DNA of 64,000 nt from positions 62,001 to 126,000 of the forward strand of contig CANEXF010000009.1 of the NCBI GenBank assembly GCA_947443645.1, read 5' to 3'. A program made the position numbers and the translations under genes. Below, piece after piece: positions 55,574 through 63,734 of this stretch. Source of the DNA: Comamonadaceae bacterium (lineage in GTDB: Bacteria > Pseudomonadota > Gammaproteobacteria > Burkholderiales > Burkholderiaceae_C). Below the pieces are notes generated by a model that was not told the origin of the DNA, made no database searches, and saw only the letters and a program-made list of their open reading frames with translations. The first letter of the stretch is position 1. Each line of letters begins with the position of its first letter.

Positions 55574-55944
55574 GGGGTCTCTCCAATGACGGTAGATGCT
55601 GGCGCGAGGATTGCAGCACACAGCTTTTAATGGTCTGGAAGCGGGCCTGCATGCTCCAGGAGCATCAAGCCAACGCGGTCTTCCTTGCTTTATTTCACTT
55701 ACGCTCAGCTTTTGCGCTTTAAAGCGCTCATCAGTCACTTAATGCCGATTTCCACGCACGCAAGGCTGACGATCAGTCGGGGAAAGCGCAGAGTGTACCT
55801 CAAGCCCGAAGCTTCCAAGCGGCGAAAAAGCCATGCACAGGAACTGAAAAAAGGAGGAAATAAGACTTAGTTGGTCACCAATTGACTCATTTTAAAAACA
55901 GTAGCTTATTAAAGAGCACGGACCGCACCGCATGGCTATTTTTA
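55574..55944. other. Intergenic region upstream of accB
   Basis: No gene is seen. It should hold the accB promoter. A perfect 14-base palindrome GCGCTTTAAAGCGC occurs at 55714-55727 and could be an operator. The left part (toward tlpA) contains an AT-rich stretch but no clear terminator. Confidence 0.6.
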
Positions 55945-56487
55945 TTAGACCTGCGCCCATAGCGCCAGGTCTTCGCTTGAAACCTTGCCGGCTTTGCGAT
56001 GCAGCAACTGGCCTGACGCGCCAAACACCGCAGAAAAAGGCAAACTGCCGGCCGAATTACCCAGCGACTTGCTCAGCTCGGTGCCACCCAGGCCGGCCAT
56101 GGCAACCGGGAAACTCAGCGGCCTGGCCTGCAGCCATTTGCGCACCGCGCTGGGCTGGTCCACAGCCAGGCCCAGCACCTGCCAGTTTTTGCTCTGCTTG
56201 TTTTTGTGGAAGCTGTCCAGCAAGGGCAACTCCTCGACGCAGGGCGGGCACCAGGTCGCCCAGAAATTCACCAGCAGCGGCTTGCCGCGAAAGCTGCTCA
56301 TGGGCAAGGCCTTGCCGTCGGGCGTGTCAAAGCTCAAGGCCCAGAAGGCTACATCCATCGCCGCATCGGCCGACGAGATCGGCGCTGCCAAGCCGTCCTG
56401 CGGCCGGTTTTTCCACCAGGCCACGCCAGCGCCCGCAAGGCCGGCCGCTGCGGCAACACTGCCGTAAAGAAGGTTTCTGCGCTTCAT
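55945..56487 (-). CDS. TlpA-family thiol:disulfide oxidoreductase
   Basis: Envelope thioredoxin-like protein of 180 aa. An N-terminal signal/anchor (LLYGSVAAAAGLAGAGVAWW) precedes the AhpC-TSA/TlpA domain. The active site is CPPC in VNFWATWCPPCVEELPLLD. It would reduce disulfides or metal-binding thiols in the periplasm, for example in cytochrome maturation. Its start overlaps the preceding gene's stop by 4 bases, so it is co-translated with the nucleotidyltransferase-like gene. Confidence 0.92.
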   Translation of the reverse strand: MKRRNLLYGSVAAAAGLAGAGVAWWKNRPQDGLAAPISSADAAMDVAFWALSFDTPDGKALPMSSFRGKPLLVNFWATWCPPCVEELPLLDSFHKNKQSKNWQVLGLAVDQPSAVRKWLQARPLSFPVAMAGLGGTELSKSLGNSAGSLPFSAVFGASGQLLHRKAGKVSSEDLALWAQV

Positions 56488-57086
56488 TTTTCGAGTTCCG
56501 CATCAAGCATAAGCAATTTCTGCACGGCCGCCAGATCACCGCGCGGTGTGCGGCCCTTGGCATCGGGCCGCAAAGCGCCGCGTAAATCATCATGGTCGTA
56601 GACCATCAGGTGCACGCCAACCATTTCGCCCAGCGGCTTGCACAGGCTGCTCAAGCTGAGCGCCTCAACGCTGCCGCCGGTAAAGCCTGTCACGGTGCGC
56701 GGTTCGTAGTCGACATTGTGTTCAATCAAGGCAATTTCGGCAGATTTTGGATCGTCACAAAACAGCTGGATATAAATATCAGACAGCCGCGTTGCCGTGC
56801 CGTGCCAAACCGCGCCCGCCAGGTAGGGGCGAAAGGCCTGCATGCGCTCCATCCAGACCACCGCCAGGCCCCTGAGGGCGGCCAACTCGGCCGGCTGGGT
56901 GTCGGCGCAGAACAGCTCGATGTACTCGCGCACCGCGTCTTCCAGCTCACCATTGTCCGGCAGCTCGCTGCGCGCAGGCAGCCCCATCTGCTTGAGCGCG
57001 CGGCGTTTGGCCGGACCGTATTCCAGCCCCTCTTCAACGACCAGCGCGGCAGCGGTCGCCGCAATTTCAGATTTAAGGGTGTGCAA
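56484..57086 (-). CDS. Nucleotidyltransferase-fold-like conserved protein, function unknown
   Basis: Protein of 200 aa found in my memory as a hypothetical of Burkholderiales near mpl. The segment GAVWHGTATRLSDIYIQLFCDDPKSAEIALI has the look of the nucleotidyltransferase G-S-x(n)-D-x-D strand, with D-I-Y-I-Q in place of D-x-D, so catalysis by that fold is doubtful. The start given is TTG at 57086, the first codon of the conserved-looking frame; no ATG is near and no clear ribosome site is seen, so it may begin elsewhere. It overlaps tlpA by 4 bases and is divergent from mpl. Confidence 0.65.
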   Translation of the reverse strand: MHTLKSEIAATAAALVVEEGLEYGPAKRRALKQMGLPARSELPDNGELEDAVREYIELFCADTQPAELAALRGLAVVWMERMQAFRPYLAGAVWHGTATRLSDIYIQLFCDDPKSAEIALIEHNVDYEPRTVTGFTGGSVEALSLSSLCKPLGEMVGVHLMVYDHDDLRGALRPDAKGRTPRGDLAAVQKLLMLDAELEK

Positions 57087-57216
57087 GGTGCTTGGGCCAG
57101 GTGAGCGAAGACCGGTTTGAAACCAACGTTTAACAATATAGAGCTTCAGTTTAGGCCAGCGCGACTGGCCATGCCAGGCGGCGGGATTTAGCGTCAGGTC
57201 GAACGAGCGCCAAAAT

Positions 57217-57248
57217 GCTATTAATTAAGTAGCTGCCAGCGCCGGTCC
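57217..57248. repeat. Short dispersed repeat (tagctgccagcgcc type)
   Basis: GCTATTAATTAAGTAGCTGC followed by cagcgccggtcc. Another member of the family seen at 25323 and 63598. It lies in the divergent space upstream of mpl. Confidence 0.8.
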
Positions 57249-57344
57249 ATATTGCGCCACCGGCACTTTGTATCTGAAATATCGGTCAAGTCAGAGCTCA
57301 CAGCCGGTTTTTGGCCGCTTCGCGCTGCTCCTAAAATACCTGCC

Positions 57345-58895
57345 ATGCACATACATATTCTTGGAATCTGCGGCACCTTTATGGGCGGCCTGGCCGCATT
57401 GGCCCGCGAAGCTGGCCACAAAGTCACGGGCTGCGACACAGGCGTCTATCCGCCCATGAGTGACCAGCTGCGCGCCCTGGGCATTGAGCTGATTGAAGGC
57501 TACGGCGCAGACCAGCTCGCGCTCAAGCCAGACATGTATGTGGTCGGCAATGTGGTCTCGCGTGCCCGGCTGGCCGACGCCAGCCCAAAATACCCCTTGA
57601 TGGAGGCCATCCTCAACGGCGGCCTGCCTTACACCAGCGGCCCGCAATGGCTGGCTGAGCATGTCTTGCAAGGCCGCCATGTGCTGGCGGTGGCGGGCAC
57701 GCACGGCAAGACCACCACCACGGCGATGCTGGCGTGGATACTCGAACACGCCGGCCTGCAGCCAGGCTTTCTGATCGGCGGCGTGCCGCTCAATTTCGGC
57801 GTCTCTGCCCGGATAGGTGCCCCCACGCTTGTCGCTTCGCGTACCGCGCTGCCCCCCGAAGGGGCCGCTGCGCCTGCGGTCCTGCAAAGCCGGCCCCGCG
57901 GCCCCGGCTTGCAGGAAGATACGGACAGCGGATTTTCCACTTCGACGAAAACGCCATCACGCGCTCCGATGGCTCCATTTGTTATAGAGGCTGATGAGTA
58001 CGACACCGCCTTTTTCGACAAACGCAGCAAGTTTGTCCATTACCGGCCGCGCACGGCGATATTGAACAACCTGGAATTCGACCACGCCGATATTTTTGAC
58101 AACCTCGCAGCCATTGAGCGCCAGTTTCACCATTTGCTGCGCACCGTGCCCTCGCAAGGTCGCGTGGTCGTCAATGCACATGAAGCCAGCCTGCAGCGCG
58201 TGCTGGCCCAGGGCTGCTGGAGTGAGCGTGTACTCTTCGGAAGTGATCCGTCAAACCTGGATGGCTTTACTGCAGAAGGTGAGCCGCAAGACTTCAAGGT
58301 GCTCAAGGCCGGGCAGATCGTCGCCCATGTGCAGTGGGCCGTGTCCGGCGTGCACAACCAGCTCAATGCGCTGGCAGCGATTGCTGCAGCCGAGCATGTG
58401 GGTGTCCCGCCCGAGGTCGCGGCAGCGGCACTGGCGAGCTTTCAGAACGTCAAGCGCCGCATGGAGGTGCGCGGCGTGCTTGCGCGGGATGGCGGCGAGA
58501 TCACGGTGTATGACGACTTTGCGCATCACCCCACCGCCATACACACCACGGTGGACGGCCTGCGCCGCCAGCTCAACAGCAGCGGCAAAAGCGCGGACCG
58601 TATCCTGGCCATCTTTGAGCCGCGCAGCAACACCATGAAGCTGGGCAGTATGACCGCGCAACTGCCCCATGCGCTGGAAGTCGCCGACCTGGCCTTTTGC
58701 CATGCGGCTGGCCTGGACTGGGACGCCCGCGCGGCGCTGGCGCCCATGGTTGACCGAGCGCACGTCGCAGACAACATCGAGCAGCTGGTGGCGCAGGTCA
58801 AAGCCTTGGCCAGACCCGGCGACCATTTGCTGTGCATGAGCAATGGCGGCTTTGGCGGCATACACGTCAAGCTGCTGGACGCGCTGAAAGCCTGA
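57345..58895 (+). CDS. mpl: UDP-MurNAc:L-Ala-gamma-D-Glu-meso-DAP ligase Mpl, with repeat-derived insertion
   Basis: Peptidoglycan recycling ligase that joins recovered tripeptide to UDP-MurNAc. The 516-residue protein has IHILGICGTFMGGLAALAREAGH, the P-loop VAGTHGKTTTTAML, EADEYDTAFFDKRSKFVHY, ILNNLEFDHADIFDN and DDFAHHPTAIHTT. It is longer than E. coli Mpl (457 aa). The excess is about 50 residues between SARIG (ending about residue 158) and PFVIEADEYD, where E. coli has only three. The DNA there (from 57819) matches the dispersed repeat at 3931-3976 and remains in frame. Start ATG at 57345 fits the family. Confidence 0.95.
   Translation: MHIHILGICGTFMGGLAALAREAGHKVTGCDTGVYPPMSDQLRALGIELIEGYGADQLALKPDMYVVGNVVSRARLADASPKYPLMEAILNGGLPYTSGPQWLAEHVLQGRHVLAVAGTHGKTTTTAMLAWILEHAGLQPGFLIGGVPLNFGVSARIGAPTLVASRTALPPEGAAAPAVLQSRPRGPGLQEDTDSGFSTSTKTPSRAPMAPFVIEADEYDTAFFDKRSKFVHYRPRTAILNNLEFDHADIFDNLAAIERQFHHLLRTVPSQGRVVVNAHEASLQRVLAQGCWSERVLFGSDPSNLDGFTAEGEPQDFKVLKAGQIVAHVQWAVSGVHNQLNALAAIAAAEHVGVPPEVAAAALASFQNVKRRMEVRGVLARDGGEITVYDDFAHHPTAIHTTVDGLRRQLNSSGKSADRILAIFEPRSNTMKLGSMTAQLPHALEVADLAFCHAAGLDWDARAALAPMVDRAHVADNIEQLVAQVKALARPGDHLLCMSNGGFGGIHVKLLDALKA
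57819..57864 (+). repeat. Dispersed GC-rich repeat inside mpl
   Basis: GCCCCCACGCTTGTCGCTTC, a CGCGTACCGCGCTG segment and CCCCCCGAAGGGG. It matches the pyrB-pyrC' copy at all but about two positions. It is translated as APTLVASRTALPPEG. The flanking bases up to about 57970 also encode residues absent from E. coli Mpl and may be part of the same or a second element. Confidence 0.88.
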
Positions 58896-58951
58896 AAGCC
58901 CTAAAACGGGCGCGGCAGTTTTCCAGCCGGCCGTGAAAAGCGTGGGCTTGC

Positions 58952-59263
58952 CTAGTAGCTGATGCTCAGGGAGGCCACATCAATGTGCACCACCGGCTTG
59001 CCCAGTGCAGCGCTGGCGGCGCGAGCAAACGCCTGCGCCCATTGGGGTTCAAGAAATTTTTCAGCGCCTGCGGCCTCGGCCACCACCACGACCTTGTCGG
59101 CCGTCAGTAGCTTGCCGGTAGGTCGCAGTGGCTCGCAAGCCATGCGTGTGAACTGCTCATCAAGCCAGGCCCGGGCGGCCTCGTGCGGCATGGGCTGCAC
59201 TTCATTGAGGTCCAAGCGCAGCGGCGCGCTGCCCTTGAAGGTCACACTGACTTCGCTGCGCAT
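58952..59263 (-). CDS. Small conserved protein of unknown function
   Basis: Protein of 103 aa starting MRSEVSVTFKGSAPLRLDL, with a ribosome site AGGAG about 8 bases before the ATG at 59263. The frame runs open further upstream into the aroG region, but the composition there is that of an antisense shadow. No domain is recognised; the C-terminal part (AAGAEKFLEPQWAQAFARAASAALG) is Ala-rich. It is convergent with mpl. Confidence 0.65.
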   Translation of the reverse strand: MRSEVSVTFKGSAPLRLDLNEVQPMPHEAARAWLDEQFTRMACEPLRPTGKLLTADKVVVVAEAAGAEKFLEPQWAQAFARAASAALGKPVVHIDVASLSISY

Positions 59264-59363
59264 GGTTTGACTCCTGATAGTGGCAAGCTGGATCGCCACA
59301 AGCCAATAGTCTGCGAATGAGCCCCTCAGGCGCAATTCGCAGAAACCCGCAGCGGCTAGAGGC

Positions 59364-60506
59364 TTAGGCCAGCGCGCGGCGTGCCAGCACGGCATCCGAC
59401 AAGGTTTGCAGCACGGCCAGCGAGTCGTCCCAGGCCAGGCAGGCATCGGTGATGCTCTTGCCGTATTCGAGTGCGCGGGCGTCATCCTTGCCGGGCGTGA
59501 ATTTTTGCGCACCGGCCTGCAAGTGGCTTTCAACCATCAGGCCAAACACCTGACGCGAGCCGCTGGCTACCTGGCCGGCGATGTCGCGCGCGACCTCGAT
59601 CTGCTTTTCGTGCTGCTTGGAACTGTTGGCGTGGCTGCAATCGACCATCAGTGTCGCGGGCAGCTTGGCCGCAGCCAACTCTTTGCAGGCAGCGGTGACA
59701 CTGGCCACATCGTAATTGGGCGCCTTGCCGCCGCGCAGAATCACGTGGCAATCCGGATTGCCGTTGGTTTGCACAATCGCCACCTGGCCATTTTTGTGCA
59801 CCGACAAAAAGTGATGTCCGCGTGCGGCGGCCTGGATCGCATCGGTGGCAATGCGAATATTGCCATCCGTGCCATTTTTGAAGCCTATGGGCGCAGACAG
59901 ACCAGAGGCCAGCTCGCGGTGCACCTGACTTTCGGTGGTGCGCGCACCAATCGCGCCCCAGGCGATCAGGTCGCCAATGTATTGCGGGGAGATCACATCC
60001 AGAAATTCGCTGCCTGCGGGCAGGTCCAGGCGGTTGATTTCAATCAACAGCTGGCGCGCGATGCGCAGACCTTCATCAATGCGGTAGCTTTCATCGAGGT
60101 AAGGGTCATTGATCAAGCCTTTCCAGCCCACGGTGGTGCGCGGCTTTTCAAAGTACACCCGCATCACGATCTCCAGCGTGCCAGCGTATTTTTTACGCTG
60201 AACCGCCAGCTTGCGCGCGTACTCGAGCGCAGCGGCCGGGTCGTGAATCGAGCACGGACCAATCACCACCAGCAGGCGGTCGTCCGTGCCAGCGATGATG
60301 TTGTGAATGTTGTGGCGGGTCTGCGTGATCAGCGATTCGACGGCGGTGCCGCGTATCGGGAAAAAGCGTATCAAATGCTCTGGCGGAGGTAACACGGTGA
60401 TGTCCTTGATGCGTTCGTCGTCGGTCTGGCTGGTTTTATCGACGCTCGCATACCAGCTGTCGCTGGCGGGTTTCGGCTGGGATTCAGACTGGGCAGGTGT
60501 ATTCAT
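59364..60506 (-). CDS. aroG: 3-deoxy-7-phosphoheptulonate synthase, class I (DAHP synthase)
   Basis: Catalyses PEP + erythrose 4-phosphate to DAHP, the entry to aromatic amino acid synthesis (380 aa). Family marks are VVIGPCSIHDPAAALEYA, RVYFEKPRTTVGWKG, LDVISPQYIGDLIAWGAIGARTTESQ in parts, GFKNGTDGN and MVDCSHANSSKQ. This is the Phe/Tyr-sensitive AroF/G/H type. I choose the ATG at 60506 (AGGA about 8 bases upstream); a GTG sits one codon before it. The transcript leader encodes an aromatic-rich peptide and an attenuator (see 60561-60692). Confidence 0.97.
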   Translation of the reverse strand: MNTPAQSESQPKPASDSWYASVDKTSQTDDERIKDITVLPPPEHLIRFFPIRGTAVESLITQTRHNIHNIIAGTDDRLLVVIGPCSIHDPAAALEYARKLAVQRKKYAGTLEIVMRVYFEKPRTTVGWKGLINDPYLDESYRIDEGLRIARQLLIEINRLDLPAGSEFLDVISPQYIGDLIAWGAIGARTTESQVHRELASGLSAPIGFKNGTDGNIRIATDAIQAAARGHHFLSVHKNGQVAIVQTNGNPDCHVILRGGKAPNYDVASVTAACKELAAAKLPATLMVDCSHANSSKQHEKQIEVARDIAGQVASGSRQVFGLMVESHLQAGAQKFTPGKDDARALEYGKSITDACLAWDDSLAVLQTLSDAVLARRALA

Positions 60507-60560
60507 CACAGACGTCCTTTTAAGATTTCAAAAATTCAGGAAAAAGAAACTAAATATGGC

Positions 60561-60592
60561 AAAAAAAAACCGCCGGGTGTCCGGCGGTTTTT
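60561..60592 (-). terminator. Attenuator terminator in the aroG leader
   Basis: Read on the minus strand: CCGCCGG, loop ACAC, CCGGCGG, then nine T. The 7-bp GC stem is extended by A-T pairs. It lies about 55 bases before the aroG start and 30 bases after the leader-peptide stop codon, in a position to stop transcription before aroG. It is also the only clear terminator downstream of tldD, so it may serve both. Confidence 0.9.
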
Positions 60593-60617
60593 GAAAAATT
60601 TCTTGTGCTGTTTCAGC

Positions 60618-60692
60618 TTACAGAAAGATCTCTCTACCGCCGAAGGCGCTTGAGAACCAAAAGTAAGCAAAATAAAACCTTGCAGTTTGCAT
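60618..60692 (-). CDS. Aromatic-rich leader peptide of aroG (attenuation)
   Basis: Open frame of 24 codons from the ATG at 60690-60692 to TAA at 60618-60620. Residues 6-13 read FYFAYFWF, and in all the peptide has six Phe, two Tyr and one Trp. Codons after this run (SSAFGG) cover a stretch whose RNA can pair either with itself (CGCC/GGCG) or with the 5' arm of the terminator: bases 60636-60644 pair with 60580-60588 over nine contiguous positions. This is the layout of classical ribosome-mediated attenuation by charged tRNA-Phe/Tyr. No clear ribosome site precedes the ATG. A TGCTACATT extended -10-like sequence just upstream would put +1 near the ATG, so translation might be leaderless. Confidence 0.82.
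   Translation of the reverse strand: MQTARFYFAYFWFSSAFGGREIFL
60636..60644 (-). promoter_or_regulatory. Antiterminator segment of the aroG leader
   Basis: RNA UUCGGCGGU lies within leader codons 16-19. It can pair with ACCGCCGGA (60580-60588), the 5' arm of the terminator, to form an antiterminator. Alternatively CGCC (just before) and GGCG form a small hairpin that would free the terminator. Confidence 0.75.
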
Positions 60693-60727
60693 GGATTCGA
60701 ATGTAGCACAGGTCGAAAACAGCCTTC

Positions 60728-62263
60728 TCAGGCGGTTCCGCCCACGGTCAGCCCGTCAATGCGCAAGGTCGGCTGGCCGACGCCGACAGGAACGCTCTGG
60801 CCTTCCTTGCCGCAGGTGCCCACACCGCTGTCGAGCTGCATGTCGTTGCCCATCATGGTCACGCGTGTCAGCGCGTCAGGGCCGTTGCCGACAATCGTCG
60901 CGCCCTTGACCGGGTAAAGAATCTTGCCGTTTTCCACCCAGAAGGCTTCGCTGGCAGAAAACACAAACTTGCCCGAGGTGATGTCGACCTGGCCGCCGCC
61001 AAAGTTGGTGGCGTACAAGCCCTTCTTGATGCTGGCCACAATCTCTTCAGGCGCCTTGTCGCCGCCCAGCATATAGGTGTTAGTCATGCGCGGCATCGGC
61101 ACATGGGCATAGCTCTCGCGCCGGCCATTGCCTGTGGGCTTGACCTTCATCAGGCGCGCATTGAGCGAGTCCTGGATGTAGCCCTTCAAAATGCCGTCTT
61201 CAATCAGCACATTGCGCTGGCTGGCGTTGCCTTCGTCGTCCACATTGAGCGAGCCGCGGCGGTCGGCAATCGTGCCATCGTCCAGCACGGTGACGCCCTT
61301 GGCCGCCACGCGCTGACCGATCTTGCCCGAAAACGCACTTGACCCCTTGCGGTTGAAGTCGCCTTCCAGGCCGTGACCAATCGCCTCGTGCAGCAGAATT
61401 CCGGGCCAGCCCGAGCCCAGCACCACGGTCATCTCACCGGCCGGTGCCGGCCGCGCTTCGAGATTCGTCAGCGCCGCCTTGACGGCATCGGCCACGTACT
61501 GCGCAATCTGCGCGTCGTCAAAATAAGCCAGGCCAAAGCGGCCACCGCCACCACCCGAGCCCACTTCACGGCGCACCTTGCCGCCTTCTTTTTTCTCTGC
61601 AATCACGGTGACGCTCAGGCGCACCAGCGGCCGCACGTCGGCGGCCAGCGTGCCGTCAGCGCGCGCCACCATCACCACGTCGTATTCACTGGCCAGTCCG
61701 GCCATCACCTGCACAATGCGCGGGTCCTTGGCCTTGGCGAATTTTTCAACCTTCTCCAGCAGCTTGACCTTGGCCGTGCTGTCCAGCGTGGCAATTGGGT
61801 CCAGGCCGCTGTAAAGCGAGCGGCTGCTGGCGATTTTTCGCGCAGGTGTTTTCACGCGTCCCGATTGGCTGGCCGCCGAAATACTGCGCACGGTGCGCGC
61901 AGCGTCGAGCAGCGAAGCATCGGAAATATCGTCCGAGTAGGCAAAAGCGGTTTTTTCGCCGCTCACAGCGCGCACGCCCACGCCCTGGTCAATGCTGAAA
62001 GAGCCGGTTTTGACAATGCCTTCTTCCAGGCTCCAGCCTTCGCTGCGGGTGTATTGGAAATACAAATCCGCGTCGTCCGCACCGTGTGAGGTGATTTCAC
62101 CCAAGGCACGGCTCAGGTGCGCTTCCGTCAGGCCAAAAGGCGCAAGCAGCAGCGCCTTGGCAATCTCAAGTCGCCCGGCAGTGGAAGCAGCCGTCGGTCG
62201 GGCTTTGGATGATGCGGTAGACGTGTTCAACGCTGAGGCAGGGGAAGATCGGAGTGAGGTCAT
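60728..62263 (-). CDS. tldD: Metalloprotease TldD
   Basis: Zinc protease subunit (511 aa) that acts with TldE/PmbA on unfolded or modified peptides and on CcdA in E. coli. The zinc-binding helix reads LLHEAIGHGLEGDF, and the family text SGEKTAFAYSDDIS, GGRFGLAYFD and TNTYMLGGDKAPEEI is present. The chosen ATG at 62263 avoids a 26-codon upstream extension without conservation. About 25 residues at its N-terminus are Ser/Ala-rich and extra. It follows rodA by about 90 bases. Confidence 0.95.
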   Translation of the reverse strand: MTSLRSSPASALNTSTASSKARPTAASTAGRLEIAKALLLAPFGLTEAHLSRALGEITSHGADDADLYFQYTRSEGWSLEEGIVKTGSFSIDQGVGVRAVSGEKTAFAYSDDISDASLLDAARTVRSISAASQSGRVKTPARKIASSRSLYSGLDPIATLDSTAKVKLLEKVEKFAKAKDPRIVQVMAGLASEYDVVMVARADGTLAADVRPLVRLSVTVIAEKKEGGKVRREVGSGGGGGRFGLAYFDDAQIAQYVADAVKAALTNLEARPAPAGEMTVVLGSGWPGILLHEAIGHGLEGDFNRKGSSAFSGKIGQRVAAKGVTVLDDGTIADRRGSLNVDDEGNASQRNVLIEDGILKGYIQDSLNARLMKVKPTGNGRRESYAHVPMPRMTNTYMLGGDKAPEEIVASIKKGLYATNFGGGQVDITSGKFVFSASEAFWVENGKILYPVKGATIVGNGPDALTRVTMMGNDMQLDSGVGTCGKEGQSVPVGVGQPTLRIDGLTVGGTA

Positions 62264-62353
62264 GCTGGCATTGTAGGCAGAGCGCTGCGGCCCTGGCTGC
62301 GCGGGGTTATGGCTGGTACAGGGCGGCCAGCCGGCCCCCAATGGGCCAGGCAG

Positions 62354-63508
62354 CTAGGACTGCACCAGCCGTTTGCCCTTGGCAATCGCCATCAGTATGC
62401 CCACTGCCAGGCCCAGGGTCACCATGGCGGTTCCGCCGTAGCTGATGAAAGGCAGGGGTACGCCCACCACTGGCAAGATGCCGCTCACCATGCCCATATT
62501 GACGAAGGCATAAGTGAAAAAGATCATCGTCAAGGCCCCTGCCAGCAGGCGTGAAAACAAAGTCGGCGCCTCCATCGCAATGGTCAGGCCGCGCAGGATC
62601 AGAAAAATGAAGCCGGCAATCAGCAGCAAATTACCAAGCAGACCGAATTCCTCGGAAAAAGCCGCAAAGATGAAGTCTGTGGTGCGCTCTGGAATGAACT
62701 CCAGGTGCGTCTGGGTGCCGGCCATGAAGCCCTTGCCAAAGACGCCGCCAGAGCCAATCGCGATCATGCCCTGAATGATGTGAAAGCCCTTGCCCAGCGG
62801 GTCACGCGACGGGTCCAGCAAGGTGCAGATGCGCTGCTGCTGGTAGTCATGAAGCACTGGCCAGCGCATGCCATCGGCGCACAGCTGCGGCTCAAACCAG
62901 ACCACCAGAAAAACACCCAGCAGGCCCAGCAGCACCGGCGGCGCGATCAACTTCCAGCTCAGGCCGGCAAAGAAAATCACCGCCATGCCGGCAGCCAGCA
63001 CCAGCAGCGAGGTACCCAGGTCGGGCTGCCGCATGATCAGTCCGACCGGCACAAAGAGCAAGACGCCGGCGACCATGAAATCGAGCGGGCGCATCTGCCC
63101 TTCGCGCTTTTGAAACCACCAGGCCAGCATCAAGGGCATGGCGATCTTGAGAATTTCACTGGGTTGAATGACCACGCCGACGTTGAGCCAGCGCCGCGCG
63201 CCCTTTTTGGTGACACCAAAAATCGCCACCGCGACCAGCAGCGCCAAACCGACGGTGTAAAGCGGCACGGCAAAAGCCATCAGCCGCTGCGGCGGGATCT
63301 GGGCCACCACGAACATGATGACGCCCGCAATCGCCATGTTGCGCCCATGGTCGACAAAACGGGTGCCATGGTCATAGCCCGACGAATACATGATCAACAG
63401 GCCGGCGCAGGCCAGCAGGAAAACGGCAAAAGCCAGCGGACCGTCCAGGCCTTCAAACAGCGGTGCGGTGCGCTTGAAAAGAGAGGGTTTGTCAAAAACT
63501 GCGGCCAT
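62354..63508 (-). CDS. rodA: Rod shape-determining protein RodA
   Basis: SEDS-family peptidoglycan glycosyltransferase (384 aa) of the elongasome, with about ten membrane helices. Visible family text includes MYSSGYDHGTRFVDHGRNM, GARRWLNVGVVIQPSEILKIAMPL, MRQPDLGTSLLVLAAG, TDFIFAAFSEEFGLLGNLLLI and VGVPLPFISYGGTAM. The ATG at 63508 (MAAVFDKPSLFKRT) is preferred; 29 upstream codons overlap repeat sequence. In many beta-proteobacteria mreBCD and mrdA precede rodA, but here a short repeat and a divergent gene do. Confidence 0.96.
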   Translation of the reverse strand: MAAVFDKPSLFKRTAPLFEGLDGPLAFAVFLLACAGLLIMYSSGYDHGTRFVDHGRNMAIAGVIMFVVAQIPPQRLMAFAVPLYTVGLALLVAVAIFGVTKKGARRWLNVGVVIQPSEILKIAMPLMLAWWFQKREGQMRPLDFMVAGVLLFVPVGLIMRQPDLGTSLLVLAAGMAVIFFAGLSWKLIAPPVLLGLLGVFLVVWFEPQLCADGMRWPVLHDYQQQRICTLLDPSRDPLGKGFHIIQGMIAIGSGGVFGKGFMAGTQTHLEFIPERTTDFIFAAFSEEFGLLGNLLLIAGFIFLILRGLTIAMEAPTLFSRLLAGALTMIFFTYAFVNMGMVSGILPVVGVPLPFISYGGTAMVTLGLAVGILMAIAKGKRLVQS

Positions 63509-63597
63509 GGCGAGGATTATCGACCAGCTTGGGCGCAAGCCGTGCCCGCAAGGCCAAGCCAGGCCGTGCAGCGACCGGCGACAGCAGAGCGCCATGC

Positions 63598-63640
63598 ACT
63601 ATTTATTTGATAGCTGCCAGCGCCCGTCCAGATTGCGCTT
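63598..63640. repeat. Short dispersed repeat (tagctgccagcgcc type)
   Basis: CTATTTATTTGATAGCTGCC followed by agcgcccgtccagattgcgc. It is the clearest copy of the family and lies in the divergent rodA/esterase space. Confidence 0.82.
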
Positions 63641-63734
63641 AAGCCGTAATTCGCGCCTGAAATTTTGCCTGGGACTACATTTTGGACAACAGCGCTGGCA
63701 GCCTGCTTCGGCTCAGGCTCGTACGATAAGGCGC

